A stretch of DNA of 28,576 nt from Saccoglossus kowalevskii (GCF_000003605.2 NW_003121911.1:98426-127001), one strand, 5' to 3'. Numbered from the stretch's first letter, positions 11,899 through 23,094 are shown. Made by a program: numbers and translations. The notes: generated from the sequence alone by a model not told the origin.

Positions 11899-13808
11899 AA
11901 GTATTTGTCCTCGCTACTGTTAATATTGCAGTGGCTCGTTATTTAGTACCTCGCGAATAACTTCTAATTCGGTGTACGGTAGTATGAAATTCAGTATTTT
12001 ACAATGTATATATCCCCGTCACGTAATATAATGTGCAGGCGACTGTACACGGTAGTTGAACCACGGGTATCATAAACTGCATTATAACTCACGCTGACGA
12101 CAGAAGGCCGCTTTTTTAAATAACGAAAAAAGGCGTACGTGTCGATATTTTTTCATTAACGCATTGTGGATTGGACGTAGAGTCACAATACGTGCAATGG
12201 TCATTTCTGTAACACAAGCCCGTATTTTTCTTGGTATGCATGACTCGAGTAGTGGGCGCAAAATATACATTGTACGTGATTGTCAGTGCTGTATTACGGT
12301 TAAGAGAGTTTTCTTATCAGCGACGTGGTAGCAAGTGACAAACTCCGATGGTCACATGTCTTCGTCGTATTTCACAGTAAACCATTATTTTCCATTTTAA
12401 CAAATAAATCCAACACGATATAATGAATTAAATCTGACAGAATGTCATAATATAGTCGTACGATGTACGTGTATTTCTACATAAGATAGAAAGTGACATG
12501 AATGGCAGGGACAATTGGATACAAATTATGGAAAGTGCTCGCACCACATTTGAATTTCCCTGAACATACAGAGTGCTATTCAAACCAATGACACCTCGCG
12601 TTATTTACAGACGTATACTTGCTTGCTATTTAATGACACCAAATATAAAGCATTTTGACCTTGCTCTCGTTCGTTCATTATTTGATTGCCTCTATTCACG
12701 TTATACCGTGGCTTGATAAAACAGCTTCCCATAAACCATTAGTCGACATTCATAGAGTGATCAAGTGTCTTTCAGCAGTATTCTTTTCCAGTCTAAAGCC
12801 CAAATGTAGGACTTGGGATCTTTATTCCCAAGGGAAAGCTAAGCGTACATTGATCGCCTTAGTTGATGGTTTATAAATAGAACTGGCTAGCGAATACATT
12901 TGTTCCCGTGGATATAGTTTTGCGTCTTCCGGGAATTGAATGACGGTTGTTGTCTGTTACCAAAGGTGTCTTTGTTTTGATAATAAGCATATGTAAGTGA
13001 GAGAAATGTGGGAAATGCAGATATACTAATTCGTACAACTGAGGGGATTATAACCCAGACCTTACAGTTTACATCCACTTGCACTTACAAATCTCAATAG
13101 ACACACGGACACGGTGCTTGAATCGTCTACGCATACCATGCATGCTAAATCAATACATTTTTTCACATATTTTAAATAAGGATGCGTCCAATTGACAGAG
13201 AAATAATCATTTTTTAGTGCGAAACTGTTCCACAAAATCAAATCAAACCTCGCCCCTACATCGGAAGGGAATATGTGAACAACTGTATAACAACTGTCTG
13301 AGAAGACAACTAATAGAAAACGATGTTATTGATTTTCCGCGTGCAAAAGCAGACACTGACGCTCGGCTGCATCTTGCAATAAAGCAACTTATATCTCAGA
13401 AAGCTTATAGTACATTTCACGCTCATCCAATCAGTTCAATGGCATTTTCAAAATTCAATTTAACCCCTACTTATTATTTGATGTCAACTGATGCCCATTT
13501 TTATTATAAATACATAGTACCCGTGTTTTGCGTTTTTTTGCTGATTTACATCCGTGTTGTTGTATATAGGAATCCTCCACAGTAATTAATAAGTCGGCTG
13601 GGAGATGAACTGAAGGTAACATGAACAGGGAAACATTTGAACTAGTAGTTACGTTCGAACATTAATACTATAATATATAAATGATATATTTTCAAATAAA
13701 AATTAGGTGTAATTTTTCAGCAAAGGAACACAAACGAGCAACTAATTACATAATACAGGAATAAAAAAACAATGTAAATAAATAATGTAAATGTAATTGT
13801 GTAAATGG
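11899..13808. other. Gene-free stretch before the minisatellite
   Basis: No supported gene. Open frames at 12082-12270 (minus), 12655-12876 (plus) and 13217-13585 (plus, 122 codons, hydrophobic near its end) are unrecognised and within chance length. The last 150 bp before the array are very AT-rich with imperfect ATGTAAATA-type repetition. Confidence 0.55.
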
Positions 13809-16772
13809 GAGTGGTTTAGAATACTATGAATTGTATATTGAGCTGGTTGTGGTCTGACAGAGAGTGTATTAGAACAATGTGAAATGGATATCTAGATGGC
13901 TGTGATCTGATAGACAGTGTATTAGAACAATGTGGATTGTATATCTGGATGGCTGTGATCTGATAGAGAGTGTATTAGAAAAATGTGGAATGGGTATCTG
14001 GATGGCTGAGATCTGATAGAGAGAGTATTAGAACAATGTGGATTGTATATCTAAATGGCTGTGATCTGAGAGCGAGTGTATTAGAACAGTGTGGATTGTA
14101 TATCTAATTGCTGTGATCTGACAGAGAGTGTATTAGAACAATGTGGATTGTATATCTGGATGGCTGTGACCTGACAGAGAGTGTATTAGAACGATGTGGA
14201 TTGTATATCTAAATGGCTGTGATCTGATAGAGAGTGTATTAGAACAGTGTGGATTGTATATCTAGATGGCTGTGACCTGATAGAGAGTGTATTAGAACAG
14301 TGTGGATTGTATATCTAGATGGCTGTGACCTGACAGAGAGTGTATTAGAACAATGTGGATTGTATATCTGGATGGCTGTGACCTGACAGAGAGTGTATTA
14401 GAACAATGTGGATTGTATATCTAAATGGCTGTGACCTGACAGAGAGTGTATTAGAACAATGTGGAATGGGTATCTGGATGGCTGAGATCTGATAGAGAGT
14501 GTATTAGAACGATGTGGATTGTATATCTAAATGGCTGTGACCTGACAAGAGTGTATTAGAACAATGTGAAATGGATATCTAGATGGCTGTGATCTGATAG
14601 AGAGTGTATTAGAACGATGTGGATTGTATATCTAAATGGCTGTGACCTGACAGATAGTGTATTAGAACAGTGTGGATTGTATATCTAAATGGCTGTGATC
14701 TGATAGAGAGTGTATTAGAACAATGTGAAAAGAATATCTAGATGGATGTGTTCTGATAGAGAATGTATTAGAACGATGTGGATTGTATATCTAAATGGCT
14801 GTGACCTGATAGAGGGTGTATTAGAACAGTGTGAATTGTATATCTAAATGGCTGTGACCTGACAGAGAGTGTGTTAGAACAGTGTGGATTGTATATCTAA
14901 ATGGCTGTGATCTGATAGAGAGTGTATTAGAACAGTGTGGATTGTATATCTAAATGGCTGTGACCTGATAGAGAGTGTATTAGAACGATGTGGATTGTAT
15001 ATCTAAATGGCTGTGATCTGATAGAGAGTGTATTAGAACAATGTGAAATGGATATCTAGATGTCTGTGATCTGATAGAGAGTGTTTTAGAACAGTGTGGA
15101 TTGTATATCTATATGGCTGTGATCTGATAGAGAGTGTATTAGAACAATGTGGAATGGGTATCTGGATGGCTGAGATCTGATAGAGAGAGTATTAGAACAA
15201 TGTGGATTGTATATCTAAATGGCTGTGATCTGATAGAGAGTGTATTAGAACAGTGTGGATTGTATATCTAGATGGCTGTGATCTGATAGAGAGTGTATTA
15301 GAACAGTGTGGATTGTATATCTAAATGGCTGTGACCTGATAGAGAGTGTATTAGAACGATGTGGATTGTATATCTAAATGGCTGTGATCTGATAGAGAGT
15401 GTATTAGAACAGTGTGGATTGTATATCTAAATGGCTGTGACCTGATAGAGAGTGTATTAGAACGATGTGGATTGTATATCTAAATGGCTGTGACCTGACA
15501 AGAGTGTATTAGAACAATGTGAAATGGATATCTAGATGGCTGTGACCTGATAGAAAGTGTATTAGAACAATGTGAAATGGATATCTAGATGGCTGTGATC
15601 TGATAGAGAGTGTCTTAGAACAATGTGGATTGTATATCTAAATGGCTGTGATCTGATAGAGAGTGTATTAGAACAATGTGAAATGGATATCTAAATGGCT
15701 GTGATCTGATAGAGAGTGTATTAGAACAATGTGGATTGTATATCTAAATGGCTGTGACCTGACAAGAGTGTATTAGAACAGTGTGGATTGTATATCTAGA
15801 TGGCTGTGATCTGATAGAGAGTGTATTAGAACAGTGTGGATTGTATATCTAAATGGCTGTGACCTGATAGAGAGTGTATTAGAACGATGTGGATTGTATA
15901 TCTAAATGGCTGTGATCTGATAGAGAGTGTATTAGAACAGTGTGGATTGTATATCTAAATGGCTGTGACCTGATAGAGAGTGTATTAGAACGATGTGGAT
16001 TGTATATCTAAATGGCTGTGACCTGACAAGAGTGTATTAGAACAATGTGAAATGGATATCTAGATGGCTGTGACCTGATAGAAAGTGTATTAGAACAATG
16101 TGAAATGGATATCTAGATGGCTGTGATCTGATAGAGAGTGTCTTAGAACAATGTGGATTGTATATCTAAATGGCTGTGATCTGATAGAGAGTGTATTAGA
16201 ACAATGTGAAATGGATATCTAGATGGCTGTGACCTGATAGAAAGTGTATTAGAACAATGTGAAATGGATATCTAGATGGCTGTGATCTGATAGAGAGTGT
16301 CTTAGAACAATGTGGATTGTATATCTAAATGGCTGTGATCTGATAGAGAGTGTCTTAGAACAATGTGGATTGTATATCTAAATGGCTGTGACCTGATAGA
16401 AAGTGTATTAGAACAATGTGAAATGTATATCTAGATGGCTGTGATCTGATAGAGAGTGTATTAGAACAATGTGGATTGTATATCTAAATGGCTGTGATCT
16501 GATAGAGAGTGTATTAGAACAATGTGAAATGGATATCTAGATGGCTGTGATCTGATAGAGAGTGTATTAGAACAGTGTGGATTGTATATCTAAATGGCTG
16601 TGATCTGATAGAGAGTGTATTAGAACGATGTGGATTGTATATCGAAATGGCTGTGATCTGATAGAGAGTGTATTAGAACAATGTGAAATGGATATCTAAA
16701 TGGCTGTGACCTGACAGAGAGTGTATTAGAACGATTGGAAGGGGTATCTTGATGGGTGTGACCTGATAGAGG
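13809..16772. repeat. 53-bp minisatellite array, about 56 copies
   Basis: Head-to-tail 53-bp units are built from GAGTGTATTAGAACA, then RTGTGGATTGTATATCT, then AAATGGCTGTG, then AYCTGAYAGA. A few units are 52 bp because CTGACAGAGAG has become CTGACAAGAG (near 14541, 15505, 15760 and 16024). The first and last units are clearly degraded, while the interior is nearly uniform, the pattern left by unequal exchange. Three linked subtypes exist. Type A has GGATTGTATATCTAAATGG. Type B has GAAATGGATATCTAGATGG. Type C has GGAATGGGTATCTGGATGG followed by CTGAG, near 13986, 14462 and 15151. As 53 is not divisible by three, the array is not coding. The CTGATAG form gives a WGATAR (GATA factor) word in many units, and the CTGACAG form removes it. 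Confidence 0.97.
15241..16221. repeat. Internal higher-order duplication in the minisatellite
   Basis: Bases 15241-15693 recur at 15769-16221, an offset of 528 (ten units, two of them 52 bp). I compared the two by eye and found them identical over 453 bp, including every subtype switch and the shortened unit. They diverge at 15694/16222. A three-unit segment starting TGTGACCTGATAGAAAG at 16069 is repeated once more at 16228, an offset of 159 bp. This indicates recent block-wise expansion. Confidence 0.85.
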
Positions 16773-17751
16773 ATTGGGAACGGAGAACAGTTCCTCATGA
16801 GTATAATATGAGTATAAATATTTTGGGACAAAGATTATGCAATTATGTGTTCTAAATGTCAAATATAAGGCTTATGTTGTACAAGATTGTTTACCTGGGC
16901 ACGTGATGTATGTAATGTTTCTAAATTTGTGAATATTTTGTGAAATATTGAATGTAACCTTTGAGAAGTATTTGTAACACGAGATATATGTAGTCAAAAA
17001 TCGTCGAAAACAGATCTTGTCACCTTTAACAAAAGAGAAAGTGCATGATAGCCTTCTGTCACAATTTTGTTTGACCATTTGGTCCAAAGATATAAAATAA
17101 TGCAGAAAAAAAAACGGAAAAATCTTGCACCAAAATTATGCGGGAAGCATTACGGCGCCCAATGAGTTAATATATCGATTTGTATGTTGTTATTTCACTT
17201 TTTCCTAAATAATTATTTAAACCTATTTATATATTCTTGATACATTGTGCATTCATTACTTCGACGAAGTTAACCAGTTTGTTTTCCCATTTATTTAGTA
17301 GAATAATATATTTGTTGTATGACCAATGTCGGATTTAATTCGGGGTCAGCATTGTACATGCCAACACAAAACAATGCAAGTCAATTATATTTGTTTACTG
17401 GATCTAGTGGGAAATTATTGTTCGCCTGATGTAGCGATGTCTTCGCTTTTCGAATTACAGACGTTACTTTTCTTATTTCTGTTACACATAATCACTAAAG
17501 ACAATGTTTTTGACGTCCTATTACGTGAAAGGTGTTTCAATATACGTGTAGTAATGTTTCAAAAAGAAAGCGCGGTGTCTAATATATTGAATTCAATATT
17601 TGTAGATAGTTTTGTGGTATTTGGGTTATCAGTGCGACAAAGTTATTCCCATCACTGCCTTGGAATATACTTCATTTACATATAAATAGAATAGAACGCA
17701 ATATTAACTAATCGATGTAGCGGTGATAAAGTCGGTCAATATTACGTGCAA

Positions 17752-17840
17752 CCAATAATATCATTCAACTGTCTTGGGTGACGTGCATGATGGGCTAGAT
17801 TTTAACCGAGCACCACGATTGGTTGAATGCGTCACGTGGT
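17752..17840. promoter_or_regulatory. CCAAT / E-box cluster
   Basis: A direct CCAAT at 17752-17756, an inverted CCAAT (ATTGGTT) at 17818-17824 and GTCACGTGGT at 17831-17840 lie within 90 bp. NF-Y with a bHLH-zipper factor is a familiar pairing in animal promoters. The inverted CCAAT and E-box are six bases apart. No transcript start or exon is visible nearby, so the role is inferred from the motifs alone. Confidence 0.3.
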
Positions 17841-18934
17841 AAGTGGCAGTATTAATGATGACACATAGACGCTGTAATGTATATGATTGAGAATATTTAT
17901 TGCCATCGTGAGTGGCATCTTGCATTCGGCCACGTAAACAATCTAGCTATTATCCAATCGGTTATTATCAAAATATAACATATCCTTATCCATGCGAGGC
18001 CCGTTTCCCTATTCTGGAATTGCATTCATTGAAAAGTGTTAACAACAATTCTGATTACACGCTTTCCATGATTTGCGACAAATTGGTGCAAAAATGAAGT
18101 GACGTTGAAAGTTTTACACAAGAAAGACTTGTCAAAACAGTTTACAGGTGACATGAGTATTATTTTGTGTCGCATTAGTTTTTTTTTATATATATACATT
18201 TTATTAGAGTTGCCAACACACACAACCACATTTGACCGTTGTCAAGTCTGTCCGGAATATGTAAATAGTTGCCATGCCAATGCATTTGACCTCAGCATTA
18301 TTCGTTTATATTATAAGTACGATAACCCAAAGTGTATATGATCTCTGTGTTCGTTGTAATTATTTCTCGTTGTAATATCAGTTTATAACGATCTGTTGCA
18401 GTGACGCGGGAATTCTTCTTGTCCAATCTCAGTGCCATGTGTTTTTTATCATACTAGATCATGTTAACATTGTCGCAATTTGTCATGATCACATTATCGT
18501 GATGTGTTATTTTCACATGATCATAATATATGATCACATTTTCATAATATATGTCTATAATATATGTTTATCCAATCTTGAACACAAACTGTGATCTGAG
18601 AAATTGTACATGAAAATGACGTACACTAGATGCTTCGTCAAGTTGTATGTTTCTGAAATTGATTGTTCCCATATCCCGATGGGTTTCATATCTAGAAGGA
18701 ATATTCTCGAAGGATCACAGTTATCTACAGTTATGGCACTGGCCTTGTATACTGTATTAATTGAATTCACTATGCTTGTTATTTTCACAAAATTCCACGA
18801 CCCCAAACATCAGTTCTAGAGATAATGTCTTCCTTCGTGCAAACTATTAAAAAAATGTCGAGAAGAACACTAACCAGAATGTTGTTTGGCTGGTACGACG
18901 AGTGAATCTGTGGTTAAATATGTACACTCTTACA

Positions 18935-19003
18935 CAAATGGTTTCAGACGACATCAATATCACTTGTCTGATTGTAGACCTCAGGTCTCACAGAAACCAT
19001 TTG
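18935..19003. repeat. Nested inverted repeats
   Basis: CAAATGGTTTC at 18935-18945 is the exact complement of GAAACCATTTG at 18993-19003. Inside lies a 13-base palindrome, AGACCTCAGGTCT, at 18976-18988. The asymmetric interior (30 bases on one side, 4 on the other) does not fit a microRNA precursor. Confidence 0.6.
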
Positions 19004-19475
19004 GTTATGACTCAGAATGAGCTATGGCGAGTGCCACATGTAGAGACACAGTATGCTCACACGTTTCAAAACACCTGACATCACCTTTTGGGGTTCATGT
19101 ACTATTCTTTCACTGATTTGGCCGTGCACAGTCCCTCTGTGGGCCATGCTTGCAGTCCATTGTCTATGTAATTTGATTGTGACCTTGAATTTGTATTTTT
19201 TCAATGCGACTTGTGTTTAATGAAATGCGGTTGGGTATGTTATTTCCACGTTGCACTTTTAGTAGAATACGATCTGATATATTGGTTCCTAATATATCAA
19301 GGCGGAAATATTTCTCGTACACCCTTAACATTACCAAAACATTTCTTGTTTTGACATTTGGAAGACAGTTTTATGCATTTCACGACCAATCACATATTTT
19401 AATTTTAGGGAATATATGTGCGACCCACTTTTTAATCTTCTTTCTGATACCAGTAAAAAGGCAGGATTCGTCAAG

Positions 19476-19487
19476 CCCCCCCCCCCC
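19476..19487. repeat. C12 homopolymer
   Basis: Twelve consecutive C residues followed by AACCC. The length is prone to sequencing error. Confidence 0.9.
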
Positions 19488-20086
19488 AACCCATCCCATC
19501 AGTTGATCAAGCATTGCAGTACAAACCAAATATTTCAACGCACTGATGAGTAGATAGAAGGACTATATTTCAATTACATTGTGTACAAACAAAAAAATGA
19601 ACAGTAGTAATTTATAGTAAGGCCCCGAATAAAATGGTAATACCCACAGATCGATGAAACGTGAAAGCAAATTTAAATATATCGGGTAAACAAGAGAAAT
19701 CTGTCCGACTGTTGATTACAATTGACAGAATGTAGAAAAATATTTGGTTAAACATATGCACATTCATATTTTTAAGTGCAGATATTGATTTTGCAGATAT
19801 TGATTGAACATGACTGTTTTGGGGGGAATGTGTTTTGTCCATTTATTCTTTGAATAAGGCACCCAGATAATTGATATCTAACATGATGATTACAACTACT
19901 AGTACCAAGGGGCATATTTCAGGGAGTATTCACAATTGTTAAAAGCTGCATCGAAAATTATATTATTTTCAATATACGCCTTTGGTATTATTTAATAACA
20001 TTAATGTTACCCACTAAAAGTATAACAACGGTTTAGTTAACAACTCCAACCATTCTGTGAGCTCGAATAATGTAGACATATTGCAA

Positions 20087-20099
20087 ACAGAAGATGGCG
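20087..20099 (+). promoter_or_regulatory. CTCF-like motif, plus strand
   Basis: ACAGAAGATGGCG fits 11 of 13 positions of the CTCF core CCASYAGRKGGCR (mismatches at positions 1 and 5). The site continues as GAAGATGGCGCT to 20101. That 12-mer differs by one base from the oppositely oriented site at 20209-20220. CTCF is present in bilaterian animals. Binding here is inferred from the motif only; YY1 is an alternative reader of AAGATGGC. Confidence 0.4.
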
Positions 20100-20210
20100 C
20101 TTCAAGCATCATATAAGGACGAGGGGAGGAAGGGAATGACGGGGTATTACTGTGTGGGACAACACACGCCATGTATCCCTATTTACTTAGTGATTCAGGC
20201 CACGCACTAG

Positions 20211-20223
20211 CGCCACCTTCAGG
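20211..20223 (-). promoter_or_regulatory. CTCF-like motif, minus strand
   Basis: The minus strand reads CCTGAAGGTGGCG, 11 of 13 matches to CCASYAGRKGGCR, continuing into CTAG. AGGTGGCGC is also the core of the Drosophila CTCF motif. It converges on the plus-strand site 111 bp to the left, across a purine-rich stretch (20115-20150). Confidence 0.4.
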
Positions 20224-20623
20224 TCATATCCTCTTTTTACCGATGCATGTGGTCGGACTCAACATGTAACTCGAAGTTACGCGCAATTAATGATCCGTAG
20301 TTCAGAGATGTGTCAGAGGTGTTATGTGATTGTTCTGTCTATGCGGGTCAACCAGGCCACGGAAACGGGTTTTGTTTTAGACTCCCGTCTACCGGCCCAC
20401 AAGAGTCTGTTTATTTTTAAGCAAGGAATTACGCTAAACAAAGAATTTAAAGCTTCCTGGGGGCCAGGATATACGATGACAGCTCTTCTAAACGTCTACA
20501 CACGCTGTTGCCCATCCTGTGAAGATATGGTATGATTGGTTTTAATTATACAAGTGACGTGTGTGAGTATACTACTTTCAAATGAACGCCGCTTTAAACC
20601 ATGGTGCATAACACTTCGTATGT

Positions 20624-20664
20624 CCAAAGACACTAGAAAAAGACTCTTTTTCTAGTGTCTTTGG
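20624..20664. repeat. Perfect 41-bp palindrome
   Basis: Left arm CCAAAGACACTAGAAAAAGA (20624-20643) and its exact complement at 20645-20664 are separated by a single C. The arms have no mismatch. TATGT lies directly before the left arm (20619-20623) and again directly after the right arm (20665-20669), which looks like a 5-bp target-site duplication or a repair footprint. Confidence 0.95.
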
Positions 20665-21168
20665 TATGTCACTGCGATGGCGACTTACAATGAAATGAAC
20701 AATCGTGCTGTTATGTAATTATTCTCTTGTATATTTAGCAGAATGTCATTCCATCGATTGTACTACGAGTTGCTAATATGCATACGGGCATTTATCTGGA
20801 GCAAGATATAAAACTAATTTTCTCTCAATTAACTAAGTTATAATAGTTACGTACATAAGTTCTCTGAACATCCTCGTATATTATAGAGCAATATTTAGAA
20901 ATTAACCGAAATAGTAGTCATATGTCCCTTGTGACCCAAATTTATATCTGACAAACTTCCCCTGTGCACTGAAACAGCAAAGGCTATGAACTTTCGTACT
21001 CGAGCTTAATCACCGGAACGCAATGTTACTGTGAACAAAGATGGCCGGCGCCATAACCCTGTTAGATTATAGATACCAGTATCACAAAGTGTGAGCGATA
21101 GTTGGAAGTTTGTAAAACTTGACGAAAAAAACTTTTGATGAGACAATGAACTACTTACGTAAATGTGT

Positions 21169-21234
21169 ATGCGCTTTGCAATTTAAAGCGCATTCGCGTT
21201 CTTTGTGTGTGGGTTATTTCATCAAACGCGAATG
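21169..21234. repeat. Two overlapping, mutually exclusive hairpins
   Basis: ATGCGCTTT (21169-21177) pairs with AAAGCGCAT (21185-21193). CATTCGCGTT (21191-21200) pairs with AACGCGAATG (21225-21234). The two stems share the CAT at 21191-21193, so both cannot form fully at once. Whether the stretch is transcribed is unknown. Confidence 0.6.
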
Positions 21235-22074
21235 TTACTCACCAAAATTACGACTCTACGTTTATACTTCATAAATAGGAAAAAATTGTCATACACTCCA
21301 TTCATGAAAGCATGTTTTCCGATGGAAATCTAAAAAAATTATTTAAATTTTTACTTTCAAAGACTCACGCGCTTCATTCAAATGGCGCCATTACCCACAA
21401 GACTTTGCGAGTTTCATTAGCCGATTTACCTCCATGCACGCGAAAGGTATGTATACCAGGGCGGTGATCAACCGCTAAAACGCTGTAATTGGTGTTTGTC
21501 ATTTGAGATATTTGAAATTTCATATATATCTGATTTAAGAAACCTATTTTGAAGAAAGTCAGAGAAACGTGTACAATAGGGTGGATGGGGTTTAGTGTGT
21601 GTGTGAGTAAATATCAGCATCAAAAATAAGTCTACAAATGTGCTGATCAATCGTGAGATTGTGAGACTAAACTAATTCAGTAGACACTAAGGAATATTCA
21701 ATACAGCCTAGAACAGCAAAGTTGTTTTTATAAAGACGTAGAAAACACGCACTATGGAGATTCTGTATTAGGTTAACAAATACATACCGTGGTATAAACA
21801 AACACACCGGCGGCAATGAGTGAACTACACATGCCCTTAAATATACGCCTTTGTTGCTTGTCTTATTTTGTTTCCATTTAAAAAATAAACCCCTGTCCTC
21901 GTTACATAGAACCACATGTCTGCTCGCACATACTGGTATAAATCTTCACTATAATTGACGTAAACAGTGAGGGGACACTCACACCGGACGTAATGAAAGC
22001 ACTGGTAACTACAAAATTCTTCACACATTCCAAAAACAAGCGTATAGTATATACGCAGCAGGCGATGATTTATA

Positions 22075-22084
22075 GTCACGTGAT
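22075..22084. promoter_or_regulatory. E-box GTCACGTGAT
   Basis: Extended E-box core shared with sites at 2327, 17831 and 24267. The motif match is the only evidence. Confidence 0.25.
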
Positions 22085-22759
22085 ATATACCCTCCTTTAG
22101 CTCGATATGATTTGTTTGCAATTTTAAAAATTCGATTGCATTGCGTGGATGATTTACACGTTCGTATGCTTTTACAGTAATGGCGGTTAAAGCGAGTATA
22201 CGTGGGTACAAATGTGCTTTATCAATCGTCTCGATCAATAAATTCACGTATGGCTACTTTGGCGAGATTGTTTCTAAATTACGCATTGCCGTTACTAGAC
22301 CGGCGAGAGATTGACAGTATAAAGGAATGGTGATCTTCGTCGTTATCATTTGGCGACGGCGATCTTGGTTAGAGTGAAGTATATATTTAAGTTAAGTTGT
22401 GATGTGACCTGATTGATGCCGGCCAATCAAGCTGTCTAAATAGTCAGTGTGTCTACTTTTGATTCTCACTGTACTGTGAGCTGTTATTTACTTGCCATGA
22501 ATTTGTATGCTCCGATGGCGGCTAAATGATAATCACTCAATTACCCTGAGTTACAGTTCAATCCCAGATTGTCCCCGTGGAATTCACGACCACTTCACTT
22601 TGATGCTGAATCTACGACGAGCAATATGGCTTAAAATCGGAGAAGTACTAGTAGTTCATTCATAATTGCTATTGAGATATTTGTTTAAAAAAAACACTAT
22701 AGACAAACACAGACTTGTTCATTTGCCGTTAGTATGCTAAAATCAGTGTTATCACAGCC

Positions 22760-23094
22760 AATTCTCGGGGGCGGAGCAACATCACAAGACGTTCCACGCT
22801 GCTGAGACGCGCACCACTGTACCATGCATTTCTATGGGCTCTGCGCGTGCTGGCGTGGAACGCCGGTCGAAGAGCCGGTGAAAATAGCTAAATTCGAGAA
22901 AACAGCAGTAATCCTGGACAACCAAATTTATATATGTTGGACATGCAGGGGTGATCTTGTTACACTGTTCAGGGGATTCTCAACAGCCTTCCCAAAGTAC
23001 AGTTTTCTGAAAGTTTTCGGCCATTGTTTTCACTGTGTTGAGGGACTGTGGGTTGCCAGACGGTGAAAATGCCCGGATGTCCGCCCAGAGAATA
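22760..23094 (+). mobile_element. Short non-autonomous inverted-repeat element (MITE-like), copy 2
   Basis: The same family as 4505-4835, in the opposite orientation, 335 bp. The left end reads TTCTCGGGGGCGGAGC from 22762. The right end reads TCCGCCCAGAGAATA at 23080-23094 and has lost two bases of its C run. The right flank keeps TA; the left has AA where TA is expected. Shared internal landmarks are CACAAGACGTTCCACG, GCGCACCACTGTAC, TGGAACGCCGGTCGA, the block from CCAAATTTATATATGTT to TTTTCAC, and GCCCGGATGTCCGCCC. An 80-codon plus-strand frame (22824-23066) matches the copy 1 frame in its middle but shows no codon-position bias in the differences. I treat it as non-coding. Confidence 0.8.

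Larger units (their letters stand above)
16773..20086. other. Gene-free stretch after the minisatellite
   Basis: No supported gene. The longest frame, 119 codons at 17326-17685 on the plus strand, is hydrophobic and cysteine-bearing, but unrecognised and at the length expected by chance. Others (16872-17087, 18026-18341, 18555-18819, 19204-19506, 19612-19842) are shorter and overlap each other on opposite strands. At 18475-18570 AT-rich words recur: TGATCACATT twice and ATAATATATG three times. Sites inside this stretch are listed separately. Confidence 0.55.
20670..22759. other. Gene-free stretch between palindrome and element copy 2
   Basis: No supported gene. A minus-strand frame at 21837-22247 is open for 136 codons but begins at GTG, directly after an in-frame TAG. 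It has no ATG until well inside and no visible acceptor. It is within chance length. Sites present are AAGATGGC at 21038-21045, hairpins at 21169-21234, an E-box GTCACGTGAT at 22075-22084, a CCAATCA box at 22423-22429 and a short TG repeat near 21594. Confidence 0.55.

Noticed and set aside
13217-13585. 122-codon plus-strand frame next to the minisatellite
   Set aside because: Unrecognised sequence, chance length and no splice or promoter support.
13809-16772. CRISPR array
   Set aside because: Units are contiguous 53-bp tandem repeats without unique spacers, in eukaryotic-type DNA.
17326-17685. 119-codon plus-strand frame with hydrophobic stretches
   Set aside because: Chance length in AT-rich DNA, where hydrophobic codons are common. 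No signal peptide or domain is recognised.
18935-19003. MicroRNA precursor
   Set aside because: The stem is only 11 bp with a strongly asymmetric interior. No continuous pairing of about 22 bp exists.
20624-20664. Transcription terminator hairpin
   Set aside because: A one-base loop and the animal-type context do not fit a bacterial terminator, and no gene ends nearby.
21837-22247. 136-codon minus-strand open frame
   Set aside because: It starts at GTG directly after an in-frame TAG. It has no early ATG, no upstream acceptor with a pyrimidine tract, and no family resemblance.
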